A DNA stretch of 64,000 bases from Oleispira sp963851095 (GTDB taxonomy: Bacteria > Pseudomonadota > Gammaproteobacteria > Pseudomonadales > Oceanobacteraceae). Position 1 is the stretch's first letter; each line of letters begins with the position of its first letter. Made by a program: the position numbers and the translations under genes. Shown here in pieces: positions 17,316 through 26,152 of this stretch. The stretch lies in assembly GCA_963851095.1 (NCBI GenBank), contig CAWKOX010000013.1:111197-175196 (forward strand), written 5' to 3'. The notes under the pieces are model-generated. The model saw only the letters and a list, made by a program, of their open reading frames with translations, did no database searches and was not told the origin of the DNA.

Positions 17316-18536
17316 ATGCCCACTTTTGAATATGTTGGTCGTAGCAGTGATGGGCAGCAAGTGAATGGCCAAGTTGAAGCGGCTAATCATTCGGCTGCAA
17401 TGAGTGAGCTACAGTTAAAGAAAATTGTGCTGACAAGCTTGGCAGAGAAAACATTAGAATCAAAAGGTATTGAGTTTTCTTTTGCCCTTAAAAAGAAAAT
17501 TACTTTAGATGATCAGGTGTTATTAACACGCCAGTTATATGCATTAACGAAAGCGGGCATTCCTATTATCCGGGCACTCAATGGGTTAGCTGAATCGAGT
17601 GACAATGTACGCTTGGCTGAAGTTCTAAATACCATTGCTGATTACTTAGTTTCAGGCTCTGAGCTGGCAACGGCATTTCGCCAATTCCCTAAAATTTTCT
17701 CTCCCATTTTTGTCAGTATGATTCATGTGGGTGAAAATACTGGTCGCCTCGATTTAGCTTTTCAAAAATTAACGGCGCACTTAGAGCTCGAACGTGAAAC
17801 GAAGAAAAGAATTAAGTCCGCTACTCGCTACCCCATATTTGTTATGTCGGCTATGTTTTTAGCGATAACCGTTATTAACATTCTGGTGATTCCCAGTTTT
17901 TCCAGTGTGTTTGAAAAGTTGGGGGCTGACCTGCCAATTACGACTCGCATACTGGTAGCATCATCAGAATTCACGATTAATTATTGGTGGGTGATGCTAA
18001 TTGTGGTCATCGGTTCGGTTGTTGCGTGGCGTCGCTATGTCAAAACACCTGAAGGGCTACTTTGGTGGGATACCAAAAAATTGAACTTGCCTTTGTTTGG
18101 CTCTCTTTTTAAGCGAATTGCGTTATCCAGATTTTCTCGATCGTTTGCCATGATGCTTTCTTCTGGGGTACCCATTTTGAAAGGGCTTTCTATTGTTGCA
18201 GAAAGTGTGGGTAATAAATCAATCGGTACTGCAATAGAAGATATGTATCGCGGTGTTGAGCGAGGAGAGCGATTAACCAGTACGGCAGCAGCAACCGGCC
18301 TGTTCACTCCCTTGGTTTTACAAATGATGTCGGTAGGCGAAGAAACAGGTTCAATTGATACTTTATTAAATGATGTTGCCGATTTTTATGAAGAAGAAAT
18401 CGATTATGAGTTGAAACAGCTCGCGGATTCTATTGAGCCTATTTTGTTAGTCTTTTTAGGCATATTAGTTCTGATCTTAGCGCTTGGTGTATTCTTACCC
18501 ATATGGGAGCTCAGTGGTGCCATGGGTGTGAAATAG
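17316..18536 (+). CDS. mshG: MSHA inner-membrane platform protein MshG
   Basis: This 406-aa protein of the T2SSF/PilC family has two repeats of the GspF domain: DQVLLTRQLYALTKAGIPII with VGENTGRLDLAF, then SRFSRSFAMMLSSGVPILKG with VGEETGSIDTLL. Each repeat is followed by membrane helices (about 170-190, 220-240, 375-400). It is the platform on which MshE acts during pilin assembly. It starts one base after the mshE stop. The length is normal for the family. Confidence 0.95.
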   Translation: MPTFEYVGRSSDGQQVNGQVEAANHSAAMSELQLKKIVLTSLAEKTLESKGIEFSFALKKKITLDDQVLLTRQLYALTKAGIPIIRALNGLAESSDNVRLAEVLNTIADYLVSGSELATAFRQFPKIFSPIFVSMIHVGENTGRLDLAFQKLTAHLELERETKKRIKSATRYPIFVMSAMFLAITVINILVIPSFSSVFEKLGADLPITTRILVASSEFTINYWWVMLIVVIGSVVAWRRYVKTPEGLLWWDTKKLNLPLFGSLFKRIALSRFSRSFAMMLSSGVPILKGLSIVAESVGNKSIGTAIEDMYRGVERGERLTSTAAATGLFTPLVLQMMSVGEETGSIDTLLNDVADFYEEEIDYELKQLADSIEPILLVFLGILVLILALGVFLPIWELSGAMGVK

Positions 18537-19207
18537 TGACTAACAAGAAAATTGTGTCTATTCGTAACTGCAGAAGGAAAAATTCAATATCTTTGACTAG
18601 AATTTATAGTAATAGAAGTATTTCAGCATACGGCTTTAGTCTTCTAGAGCTCATGATTACAGTATTTATTATTGCTGTTTTAATAGCTGTGTTTATTCCT
18701 AATATTAATAGTATGCAGGGTAAAGGGCATCAAAGAAACGTACAGCTAACCGCCAGCAATTTACAGTTAGCGGTTAATTTAACGCACAGTCTTTGGATGA
18801 CTAAAGGAATAAAAAAATCGCAATCCTTACTGAAAATTGACGGTGACCAGCCGTTATTAATGAATCAACTAGGATGGCCGATAGATGTTTTAGCTACGGA
18901 TGCTTTAGGTATAGATGTTTCAAACCCCGAGGGTTTAGAAGAAGATGTATCCGGTAAAGAAAAAAATAATACGCAACTAGGTTCGAATAGCGCTAGTTGT
19001 AAAAGGCTATGGATTGCTTTGTTAAAAGATTCGGCGCCAACAGTTGGGCTGGAAGTTGAGCTTGATAATAAGAAGGCGAGTCATCGTGATTCACATTATT
19101 CAGCTCAATTAGAAAACGGTATCTGCCGTTATCGCTATCGTCTAAATCAGGATGGTCTGCGAATACATTATGACCTGGCAACAGGCCAAGTTATTACCTT
19201 ATTTTGA
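18536..19207 (+). CDS. mshB: Minor prepilin, MshB-like (possibly MshF-like)
   Basis: The product has a type IV prepilin motif, YGFSLLELMITVFIIAVLIA (cleavage after Gly, Glu at +5). A long basic leader precedes it: 33 residues from the GTG at 18536, 44 from an upstream ATG at 18503. The C-terminus (CRYRYRLNQDG) ends like MSHA minor pilins. The GTG overlaps the last base of the mshG stop. Vibrio has mshF and mshB between mshG and mshA; only one gene is here, so the exact name is uncertain. The leader is unusually long and the start is not well supported by a Shine-Dalgarno sequence. Confidence 0.7.
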   Translation: MTNKKIVSIRNCRRKNSISLTRIYSNRSISAYGFSLLELMITVFIIAVLIAVFIPNINSMQGKGHQRNVQLTASNLQLAVNLTHSLWMTKGIKKSQSLLKIDGDQPLLMNQLGWPIDVLATDALGIDVSNPEGLEEDVSGKEKNNTQLGSNSASCKRLWIALLKDSAPTVGLEVELDNKKASHRDSHYSAQLENGICRYRYRLNQDGLRIHYDLATGQVITLF

Positions 19208-19240
19208 TGACTTTTAAAAAATTAAAAGTAGGAGCGATTG

Positions 19241-19693
19241 ATGAAACAATTAAATAAACAAGCGGGCTTTACGCTGATTGAGCTGATCATGGTGATCGTG
19301 ATCTTAGGGGTACTCTCTGCTTTTGCATTACCACGATTTGCAGACTTAGGGGGCAATGCTAGAACGGCGAGTATTAATGGCTTGGCTGGAACGATTAAAG
19401 CTGCTGCTAATATTGCTCATGCGCAAGCTCTTGTTGATGCTGGTGCTCATGATGATTCTGTTTCGCTAGAAGGGCAGGCCATTACAATGACCCAGTTTTA
19501 TCCAACGCCTGACGCAGATGGTATTGGTCAGGCAGCTCAAGTCAGTTCTAGTGCCACGGGTGCTGGTACTGATTATATAGGAGTCGAGGCCGCGACTACT
19601 GTCACATACTCTTTGCAAACAAACTGTCAGGTTGTTTATACGGCAGCAACTACGAGCACACCAACGATTACTGCGACTGTCTCTGGGTGCTAA
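19241..19693 (+). CDS. mshA: MSHA major pilin MshA
   Basis: The 150-aa prepilin has a 9-residue basic leader, a GFTLIELIMVIVILGVLSAF prepilin helix (cleavage after Gly, Glu at +5) and then the MshA signature PRFADLGGNARTASINGLAG. A C-terminal disulfide region is suggested by Cys in TNCQVV and the terminal GC. AGGAG lies nine bases before the ATG at 19241; the TTG three bases earlier is not needed. Position between the B-like gene and mshC agrees with the order in Vibrio. The leader is short, like that of mshC and unlike the preceding gene. Confidence 0.93.
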   Translation: MKQLNKQAGFTLIELIMVIVILGVLSAFALPRFADLGGNARTASINGLAGTIKAAANIAHAQALVDAGAHDDSVSLEGQAITMTQFYPTPDADGIGQAAQVSSSATGAGTDYIGVEAATTVTYSLQTNCQVVYTAATTSTPTITATVSGC

Positions 19694-19708
19694 GTATCTG
19701 CTCATAGA

Positions 19709-20200
19709 ATGAAAACTACCCAACAAGGTTTTACTCTAATAGAACTCATTACAGTAATCATCTTGCTGGGTATTCTCTCAGCTTTTGCGATTAGTCGCTT
19801 TCCTTCTTCACAAAGTTTTTCAACGACTGTCATTGTGAACCAACTCATTGCTTCAGCTCGGCTGGCGCAGCAAACAGCACTCTCACGATCATCTGTTCTT
19901 AGTACGGGCCATACACAGCTTAATGTCACGGGAACTTCAGGAAGTTGGCAGTTAGTTGTTACGTCTGGGCCGATCACTTATGAGGCCGAAGTTGGGCGCG
20001 ACGATGAGCAAGTTCGATTTGGCACAGACTTTACTTCAAGTTGCTCGACCTTATCGTCTTCAGCATTAACAGTAACCTTTGATGGTAATGGTAACCGCGT
20101 TCCCGCCCAAAACTTACGAGTCTGTATTGACTCTAATGTGGATAGAGAACTTTGTATTAGTTCATCAGGATATATTTATGAAGGAAGTTGCACACTCTAG
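19709..20200 (+). CDS. mshC: Minor prepilin MshC
   Basis: The 163-aa prepilin starts MKTTQQGFTLIELITVII with cleavage after Gly and Glu at +5. A GspH-like pseudopilin body follows, with LIASARLAQQTALSRSS and four Cys in the C-terminal third. It is a tip or initiation minor pilin by analogy with the family. It begins 16 bases after mshA, so it is probably in the same transcript. Confidence 0.88.
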   Translation: MKTTQQGFTLIELITVIILLGILSAFAISRFPSSQSFSTTVIVNQLIASARLAQQTALSRSSVLSTGHTQLNVTGTSGSWQLVVTSGPITYEAEVGRDDEQVRFGTDFTSSCSTLSSSALTVTFDGNGNRVPAQNLRVCIDSNVDRELCISSSGYIYEGSCTL

Positions 20201-20753
20201 CGCTCTGCATCTGAACTCAAAAATGTACCGCTCAGATAATAACGGCTTGAACATTCAGCGCTCAAACATTCAGCGCGTAAAAGGTTTCAGTTTGATCGAG
20301 CTGGTGATAACCATTGTTGTCTTAGGCATTGCCTTAAGTGCATTGTCGACCAGTTTATTTACGGGCGTCGGTAGAAGTGCTGATCCCATGTGGCAAAGTA
20401 AAGCGACTCAGTTATCACAGGCCTATCTCGATGAAATGCTATCTATGCGCTATCAAGAAAATTCTCCATTAGGCGGTGGGGGGGTGGGAAATTGCAGCAT
20501 CGCCGGAGCGGAAACCGGAGAATCAAGCCGTAGCTTATTTGATGATGTGGATGATTATAATGGCCTAACAGAAACGGCCACCTTTTTAGATGGCACTACA
20601 ACGTCGAGTTATAGCGGCTATAGTATCAGCATTGTTGTATCGTGTGACGACCATTTGGGTGCAAGTTCTACGAATACTAAACTTATTACCCTAACGGTTA
20701 CGACACCCACTAACCAAAGCCTGGTATTTGCAGCGATGCGGGCGGATTTATGA
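20178..20753 (+). CDS. mshD: Minor prepilin MshD
   Basis: The chosen ATG at 20178 gives 191 aa, with AGGA eight bases upstream. An open frame extends further upstream but only overlaps mshC in another frame. The prepilin motif is VKGFSLIELVITIVVLG, preceded by a long 37-residue leader; an ATG at 20223 would shorten it. The body has VGRSADPMWQSKATQLSQAY, characteristic of MshD, and paired Cys residues. It overlaps mshC by 23 bases and mshO by 4. Confidence 0.85.
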   Translation: MKEVAHSSALHLNSKMYRSDNNGLNIQRSNIQRVKGFSLIELVITIVVLGIALSALSTSLFTGVGRSADPMWQSKATQLSQAYLDEMLSMRYQENSPLGGGGVGNCSIAGAETGESSRSLFDDVDDYNGLTETATFLDGTTTSSYSGYSISIVVSCDDHLGASSTNTKLITLTVTTPTNQSLVFAAMRADL

Positions 20754-21568
20754 TTAAAAAAGTGGTGAGGGGTTTTACGCTAATAGAGCTGGTGATGGTG
20801 ATCGTTGTATTGGGAATTCTTGCAGCGGGCAGCGTTAAGTTTATTGCTTTTTCGGCTCAAGGCTTGGTTGATACTACCGAGCGACAAGCATTAGCCAGTA
20901 GTGCAACGATTGCTGTAGAAAAAGTAATGCGTGAGGTTCGGCGTGCGCTGCCTAATAGTGTTCGAAGGTTCCCTGATGGTGGGGCTGAGTGCATTGAAAT
21001 GGTGCCCATTCTTTATAGCTCAGAATATATTTCGATTCCCACCGCGAGTGCGGCAATCGGTTTTGATAGCATTAAATTTGTAAACGGCGACGGTACTGAA
21101 GCTGGATATGCTGCTGTATACCCTGATAGCTTAGGGTCGGTTTATGATGGCAATCAATCTATTTCGACTATGACCGCGACGGCAAGTGCCGTTGGCATTC
21201 CCAATGCCGACTTGCAACGGATAACATTTACTTCTGCGCCAGGCTATCGGTTTCCGACAGACTCACCTAGAAAACGTTTTTATTTAGTGAGCCAACCTAT
21301 TAGCTTTTGTGATGATGCAAATGGCCGTCTTTGGCGTTACCAGAATTATGGCTTTCATTCAGATAGCAGTAGCAACATTCCTACAGTAGGTACGAACAAG
21401 ATATTGATTGCGGATTCACTAAAACCCAATAGTTTATCGTTTAATATTCAGCCTGCGCAGTTGCAAAGAAATGCGGTTGTGAGAATGACGGTCGTTATTG
21501 CTCGACCAAATTCGACGACTGAATTTATAGACATTAGCCAAGAGGTGCAATTACGCAATGTACCTTAA
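20750..21568 (+). CDS. mshO: Minor prepilin MshO (PulJ/GspJ-like)
   Basis: The 272-aa prepilin starts MIKKVVRGFTLIELVMVIVV. It then has the MshO/GspJ pattern with VEKVMREVRRALPNSVR, and Cys at ECIEM and FCDD. It is likely part of the tip complex with MshP and MshQ. The ATG overlaps the mshD stop (ATGA), which suggests translational coupling. Confidence 0.9.
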   Translation: MIKKVVRGFTLIELVMVIVVLGILAAGSVKFIAFSAQGLVDTTERQALASSATIAVEKVMREVRRALPNSVRRFPDGGAECIEMVPILYSSEYISIPTASAAIGFDSIKFVNGDGTEAGYAAVYPDSLGSVYDGNQSISTMTATASAVGIPNADLQRITFTSAPGYRFPTDSPRKRFYLVSQPISFCDDANGRLWRYQNYGFHSDSSSNIPTVGTNKILIADSLKPNSLSFNIQPAQLQRNAVVRMTVVIARPNSTTEFIDISQEVQLRNVP

Positions 21569-21968
21569 TAATTCACAAAAAGTATTGAATGCTAAGCAAG
21601 GTGGGCTTGGTTTACCGGTTGCATTATTTATCATCGTTATTATGAGTTTAATTGCGATTGCAGTGAATCAGTTAGGCGCATCCAGTAGCCAGTCTTACAG
21701 TCAGAATGTATTGTCTACACGGGCATTTTATGCAGCAGAAAGTGGTGCACAATTAAGGGCTGAAGATACGCTGACGGCACTATCTTGCATATGCAGTGGC
21801 GGCGCAGATGTAACTTATAATTTTACTGTATCTGGGCTTAATCAATGCAGTGCGTTAACAAACTGTACAAGTTTTTCTGCTAATGGAGATACTTACTGCA
21901 CGATTGTAAGTATCGGTCGTTGTCATAATGCCACAGCAGAAAGAACCGTTGAGGTACGATTAAAATGA
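21558..21968 (+). CDS. mshP: MSHA biogenesis protein MshP (PilX-like)
   Basis: The 136-aa protein has an N-terminal hydrophobic helix (GGLGLPVALFIIVIMSLIAIA) and then ASSSQSYSQNVLSTRAFYAAESGAQ, the hallmark of PilX/MshP-type pilin-like proteins. It lacks the Glu at +5 of classical prepilins. Four Cys lie in a short stretch (about 73-100). It overlaps mshO by 11 bases and mshQ by 4. Confidence 0.88.
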   Translation: MYLNNSQKVLNAKQGGLGLPVALFIIVIMSLIAIAVNQLGASSSQSYSQNVLSTRAFYAAESGAQLRAEDTLTALSCICSGGADVTYNFTVSGLNQCSALTNCTSFSANGDTYCTIVSIGRCHNATAERTVEVRLK

Positions 21969-24900
21969 TTCAATCTATTCGGTTGGTATTTTTACTAGCT
22001 TCACTTGTTTTATCTTTCTTCGTGAATGCTTCATATACCATGACAGAATTAGAAGGTACCCCGCTAGAAGTTCCTGATACGGTTAATACGGTTGTATGGG
22101 ACAACTTAGATACAAGTTATCCAAATGACGATGACAAACAAGTCATTGTCTTAGACTTCCCTTTTCAGTTCGACTCAGTGAGTTATCCAGCACTAACCAT
22201 TTTTACCAATGGTATTATAAAATTTTTACCTACCGAGAGGATGCATAGAGTTTTTAGCAATAACTCACTACCCACCTCAAGTGGTGATAATTTTTTAGCC
22301 GTATACTGGGACGATTTAGTGGATGATGCCAGTTCATCTGTTACATACGGTACTTTAGGAACTGCACCCAATAGAAAGTTCATCGTAAATTGGAGTAATG
22401 TAAGGTCCTATGCAGGTAACTTGCGATATGATTTTCAAGTAGTGCTCTATGAAAATGGAGACATTCGTTATCGCTACAATAACAATACATCGAATGGTCA
22501 AAGTGCAACGATTGGATTAGAAATTAATAATACTGATTTTATTCAATATTCGTACAACTCCGTCAGTGTTGAAGTCAGTTTTGATTTATTTTTCCGTAAC
22601 GAGTTATTAGCGTTGCCTGCGTCAATTGCAGAGTATCGATTTGATGAAACAAGTTGGGATGGTAGTGCAGGTGAAGTTGCCGATTCAAGTACGAATGGAT
22701 TGAGCGGGCAGTCATACTTTAATGCAAATACTTCAGATTTAGCACCGGCATTAGGATCCAATATAGGGACGTGTAATTATGGAACATTTGATGGGATAAA
22801 TGATTATGTTGAAATCGCAGATGATCCATTATTTGATTTATCGAGTAACTTCTCAGTTGGAGTATGGATAAAAATAGATTCGTTACCAAGCTCTGGTTTA
22901 AAAACCATTGTTTCTAAAGATGATAATTTCGAATTTCATGTCACAGCTTCAGGAAAAATAAACTGGTGGTGGAAAACAACGGCAACGGCCGCTTTAAGTA
23001 TAGTTAGGCAGCTTAACTCTACTACAAGTATTGTGCCTGGAGAGTGGACGCATGTAGTGATTAGTTTTGCGACACTGACACAAACAATTTTTATTAATGG
23101 CGTTGAAGCCGGAAGTGATGTCTATCCCGAAGAGGCCATTACTAATTCACTCCCTTTACAAATTGCAGCCGATCAAGGAGCTGGCGGGCGATATTTTAAT
23201 GGCAGTATTGATGAGGTTAATGTTTTTGATCAGGCGCTAACAGCGAATCAAGCCCTTGAGCTAATGGAGAAAACACGTCCTTGCCCATCTTTCAACTTAT
23301 GTGTCAGTAGTTTTCCTGATGGCTTAAATAGCCATACAGGAGGGGATATAAATTTTGGAGAAAACGCGCAGTTATTCTTCAGTCCAACAGACTCTTTGTA
23401 TGCCGGCAATGTTTCACTCACCGGTGGTTCTTTTAAGCGAAGCTGTGTTTCGGTTGAATGCCAAGCGAATGGTCTAGCAGTAGAGCCAACAGTACCCGCT
23501 AGCTTCCCTAATACGGCGAGCAATACTAATAATGTAACGATTAATAATAATACCAGTGGCAGTATTGGTGATACTGAGAATGACTATAAAAACGTATCCG
23601 CTGGAGATAACTCAACTATAAATGCCGTATCCGGTTACAGCAATTATTATATTGATAATCTAACAATCGGTAATGATGCAACGCTTAACTTAACAGCGGG
23701 AACATATTGGATAAATAACTTTACTGCAGGCAATGGACTCGATATCACCATAACGGGAGGAACTGCTAGGGTTTATATCAATAATACATTCAGCCTTGCT
23801 AGAAATTCTATAATCAATTCCCCCGGTGCTGATACTCAAGGCGATGCAAGTCTGCTGCTTCTGTATGCTTACAACTCAATTATTACAGAGAGAGAGATAA
23901 CCTTTAGTGGTGTAATTTATGCAGAAAATAATGTTGCTCTAGATACTGACTCGCAATATTTTGGCGCCATTACAGCTGCCGATATTGATATCGGAGATGA
24001 TACCAAAATATTTTATAACCCTTCAGCCGCCGCCAATTTGAACTATGGTGACCTTTGTGAAAGTGCGAGTTGCACACTGGGCAGTTTCAATATCGAACAA
24101 CCAGACTATGCCTTAGCATGCCCAGGTACTCGCTCAAAAATATCCATTCAAGCGATGTGTGATGATGGCACATCACCAAAAGAAGACTATGCAGGCACGG
24201 TTGATTTAACGACTAACGAAAATGCATTGAGTGAGTTTTATGCCACGCAGGTATCCACGCCTACCATTAATTCTTTAGTATTTGATGGTACTGAGCTAGG
24301 TACAAAAGATGCCTATTTATTTCATCAAAATGAAAATGCGACGTTGTACGTTAGCGTCGAGGATGCGGTTGAGGGCGTCGCGAGCACATCGCTCACCCCA
24401 ACCGATTTTAGAACAGAAGGGTTTACGATTACTGCTCCTTCATCTTTTACATGCGGTGGAAATACCAGTTTACGGTTAACGGCAATTGGTGAGGACGATA
24501 CCGGCTTGGCGTGCCAAACCTTAACCGGCTTTGCGGGAGCTAAAGATCTAAAAGCTTGGTATAGCGTGAATATAGATTCAGTCTCTGGCGCGGATGCCGT
24601 GACAACTAATTTGCTCTTAGATAGTCAGGCCATTAGCGATCAATCTGAACCAGCTGCTAATAATTTAATATTAACGTTTAATAGTGGTATTGCCGATGTG
24701 GATATTGGCTATCCAAATGCGGGTAATGTGTTGGGGATTAATTTTAAGCACGATGACGCACCTTATGATGGCAGTATTGCCGAATTTTCTGAGCTAGTCG
24801 CGAGCAGTTCTGACTTTGTCGTAAAACCTGATTTGATTAATCTTTCTATCGCCGATGCTAATGCCTCTTGTGCAACAGGCATGGTCAACGAAACCTGTTC

Positions 24901-26116
24901 TAAGTTTGTGGCAGCGGGTGCCCCTTTTGTATTGAGCTCAGAAGCGCAATGCATTGGTGGAGGCACTGCCGATGATTACCAAGGCAGCATTGCGCTAACT
25001 CATGGACTGGTCTCTCCTATACCGTCTGCGGGAAGTGCTGGCAGCTTAGCCATTAACTCCGCTACTTTTGGTAGTGCAGACGGTGGTGCGATTCAAATGA
25101 ATAATCAATCAATTTCTGAAGTCGGCGTATTCTCGATAACGGCCACGCCGAGTGCCTATTATGGCGAAACCATAGCCCCCTTTACGCTACCGACTGTTGG
25201 CCGATTTTATCCTGATCATTTCATTGTAACGTCCAGTAGTACCAGTGATAGCTGCAGTGGTTTTAGTTATATGGATCAAACAGACAGTAAAATTGATATT
25301 AGTTATACCGTGCAGGCGCAGCGCTTTGGTGGTGGGCTAGTCGTTAATTATAACGGTGATTTTGCGAAAGCGAGTATCTCGCTGGTAGCAGAAAATAATA
25401 ATGATGGAGGGGGACATCAAACCCGCTTGAGTGGTTTTAGTTCAACCAGCTGGAGCAATGGCGAATACCTTTACTCTGATGGTGGTACGTTTATACGCGC
25501 ACTTTCAGGGTTACCCGATGGTCCTTATCAAGATCTTGATGTGGGCATTTTATTAGCGGATAACGATGGTAATGTCAGTGTTTTAAATGCACTGGATATG
25601 CGGGCAGATACCAGTACGGATTGCTCTGGGCTTGGCAACTGTAATGCAAAAAATCTTGATACCGCGAACAGCTTAGATATTCGTTTTGGCCAGTTAAAAC
25701 TGGGTAATATTTTTGGGCCAGAAACCTTTGACTTAAATATGGCGGTGCGAACAGAGTATTATGACGGAACAGATTTTGTTTTAAATACGGATGACTCCTG
25801 CACGGTTCTATTGGATACCGATCCCCCGCTTACTCCACAAACAGGATCGTGGACAGGGAACTTATCAACCGGTGAAACGTTTGCAACTTTGAGTTCGAAT
25901 ATCAGTTCTGGTGTAGGGGAAATTTCATTTGATGCCGCCGGTTTAGGTAATGCAGGATCGGTGATCTATGAGTACGATACGATTAATAATTTGCCATGGC
26001 TAAACATAGAAAACGATGGCGATGCTGATTATGCGGATAACCCGTTTGGTAAAATCACATTCGGCCAGTTCCGAGGAAATGACCGTGTGATTTATTGGCG
26101 CGAGATTGTGCGCTGA
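21965..26116 (+). CDS. mshQ: Giant MSHA surface protein MshQ
   Basis: This 1383-aa protein has a signal peptide (about 1-22). A first beta-rich domain covers about 30-215. A LamG/concanavalin-like domain at about 235-430 includes CNYGTFDGINDYVEIADDP and WTHVVISF. A repetitive Asn/Thr-rich beta region covers about 460-700. A C-terminal DUF6701-type half (about 705-1383) begins at Cys-rich SASCTLGSFN and ends with NPFGKITFGQFRGNDRVIYW, typical of MshQ. The domains suggest a pilus-associated adhesin exposed on the cell surface; its ligand is unknown. It is the last gene of the operon, coupled to mshP by an ATGA overlap. Confidence 0.9.
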   Translation: MIQSIRLVFLLASLVLSFFVNASYTMTELEGTPLEVPDTVNTVVWDNLDTSYPNDDDKQVIVLDFPFQFDSVSYPALTIFTNGIIKFLPTERMHRVFSNNSLPTSSGDNFLAVYWDDLVDDASSSVTYGTLGTAPNRKFIVNWSNVRSYAGNLRYDFQVVLYENGDIRYRYNNNTSNGQSATIGLEINNTDFIQYSYNSVSVEVSFDLFFRNELLALPASIAEYRFDETSWDGSAGEVADSSTNGLSGQSYFNANTSDLAPALGSNIGTCNYGTFDGINDYVEIADDPLFDLSSNFSVGVWIKIDSLPSSGLKTIVSKDDNFEFHVTASGKINWWWKTTATAALSIVRQLNSTTSIVPGEWTHVVISFATLTQTIFINGVEAGSDVYPEEAITNSLPLQIAADQGAGGRYFNGSIDEVNVFDQALTANQALELMEKTRPCPSFNLCVSSFPDGLNSHTGGDINFGENAQLFFSPTDSLYAGNVSLTGGSFKRSCVSVECQANGLAVEPTVPASFPNTASNTNNVTINNNTSGSIGDTENDYKNVSAGDNSTINAVSGYSNYYIDNLTIGNDATLNLTAGTYWINNFTAGNGLDITITGGTARVYINNTFSLARNSIINSPGADTQGDASLLLLYAYNSIITEREITFSGVIYAENNVALDTDSQYFGAITAADIDIGDDTKIFYNPSAAANLNYGDLCESASCTLGSFNIEQPDYALACPGTRSKISIQAMCDDGTSPKEDYAGTVDLTTNENALSEFYATQVSTPTINSLVFDGTELGTKDAYLFHQNENATLYVSVEDAVEGVASTSLTPTDFRTEGFTITAPSSFTCGGNTSLRLTAIGEDDTGLACQTLTGFAGAKDLKAWYSVNIDSVSGADAVTTNLLLDSQAISDQSEPAANNLILTFNSGIADVDIGYPNAGNVLGINFKHDDAPYDGSIAEFSELVASSSDFVVKPDLINLSIADANASCATGMVNETCSKFVAAGAPFVLSSEAQCIGGGTADDYQGSIALTHGLVSPIPSAGSAGSLAINSATFGSADGGAIQMNNQSISEVGVFSITATPSAYYGETIAPFTLPTVGRFYPDHFIVTSSSTSDSCSGFSYMDQTDSKIDISYTVQAQRFGGGLVVNYNGDFAKASISLVAENNNDGGGHQTRLSGFSSTSWSNGEYLYSDGGTFIRALSGLPDGPYQDLDVGILLADNDGNVSVLNALDMRADTSTDCSGLGNCNAKNLDTANSLDIRFGQLKLGNIFGPETFDLNMAVRTEYYDGTDFVLNTDDSCTVLLDTDPPLTPQTGSWTGNLSTGETFATLSSNISSGVGEISFDAAGLGNAGSVIYEYDTINNLPWLNIENDGDADYADNPFGKITFGQFRGNDRVIYWREIVR

Positions 26117-26118
26117 TC

Positions 26119-26152
26119 AAAAACAGAACGCGGATACGTTAGTTTTCTGTTT
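26119..26152. terminator. Possible terminator at the mshQ/ntrC convergence
   Basis: AAACAGAA (26121-26128) pairs with TTCTGTTT (26145-26152), with an inner AACG/CGTT arm. The hairpin overlaps the 3' end of ntrC and could end the MSHA transcript. Confidence 0.4.
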
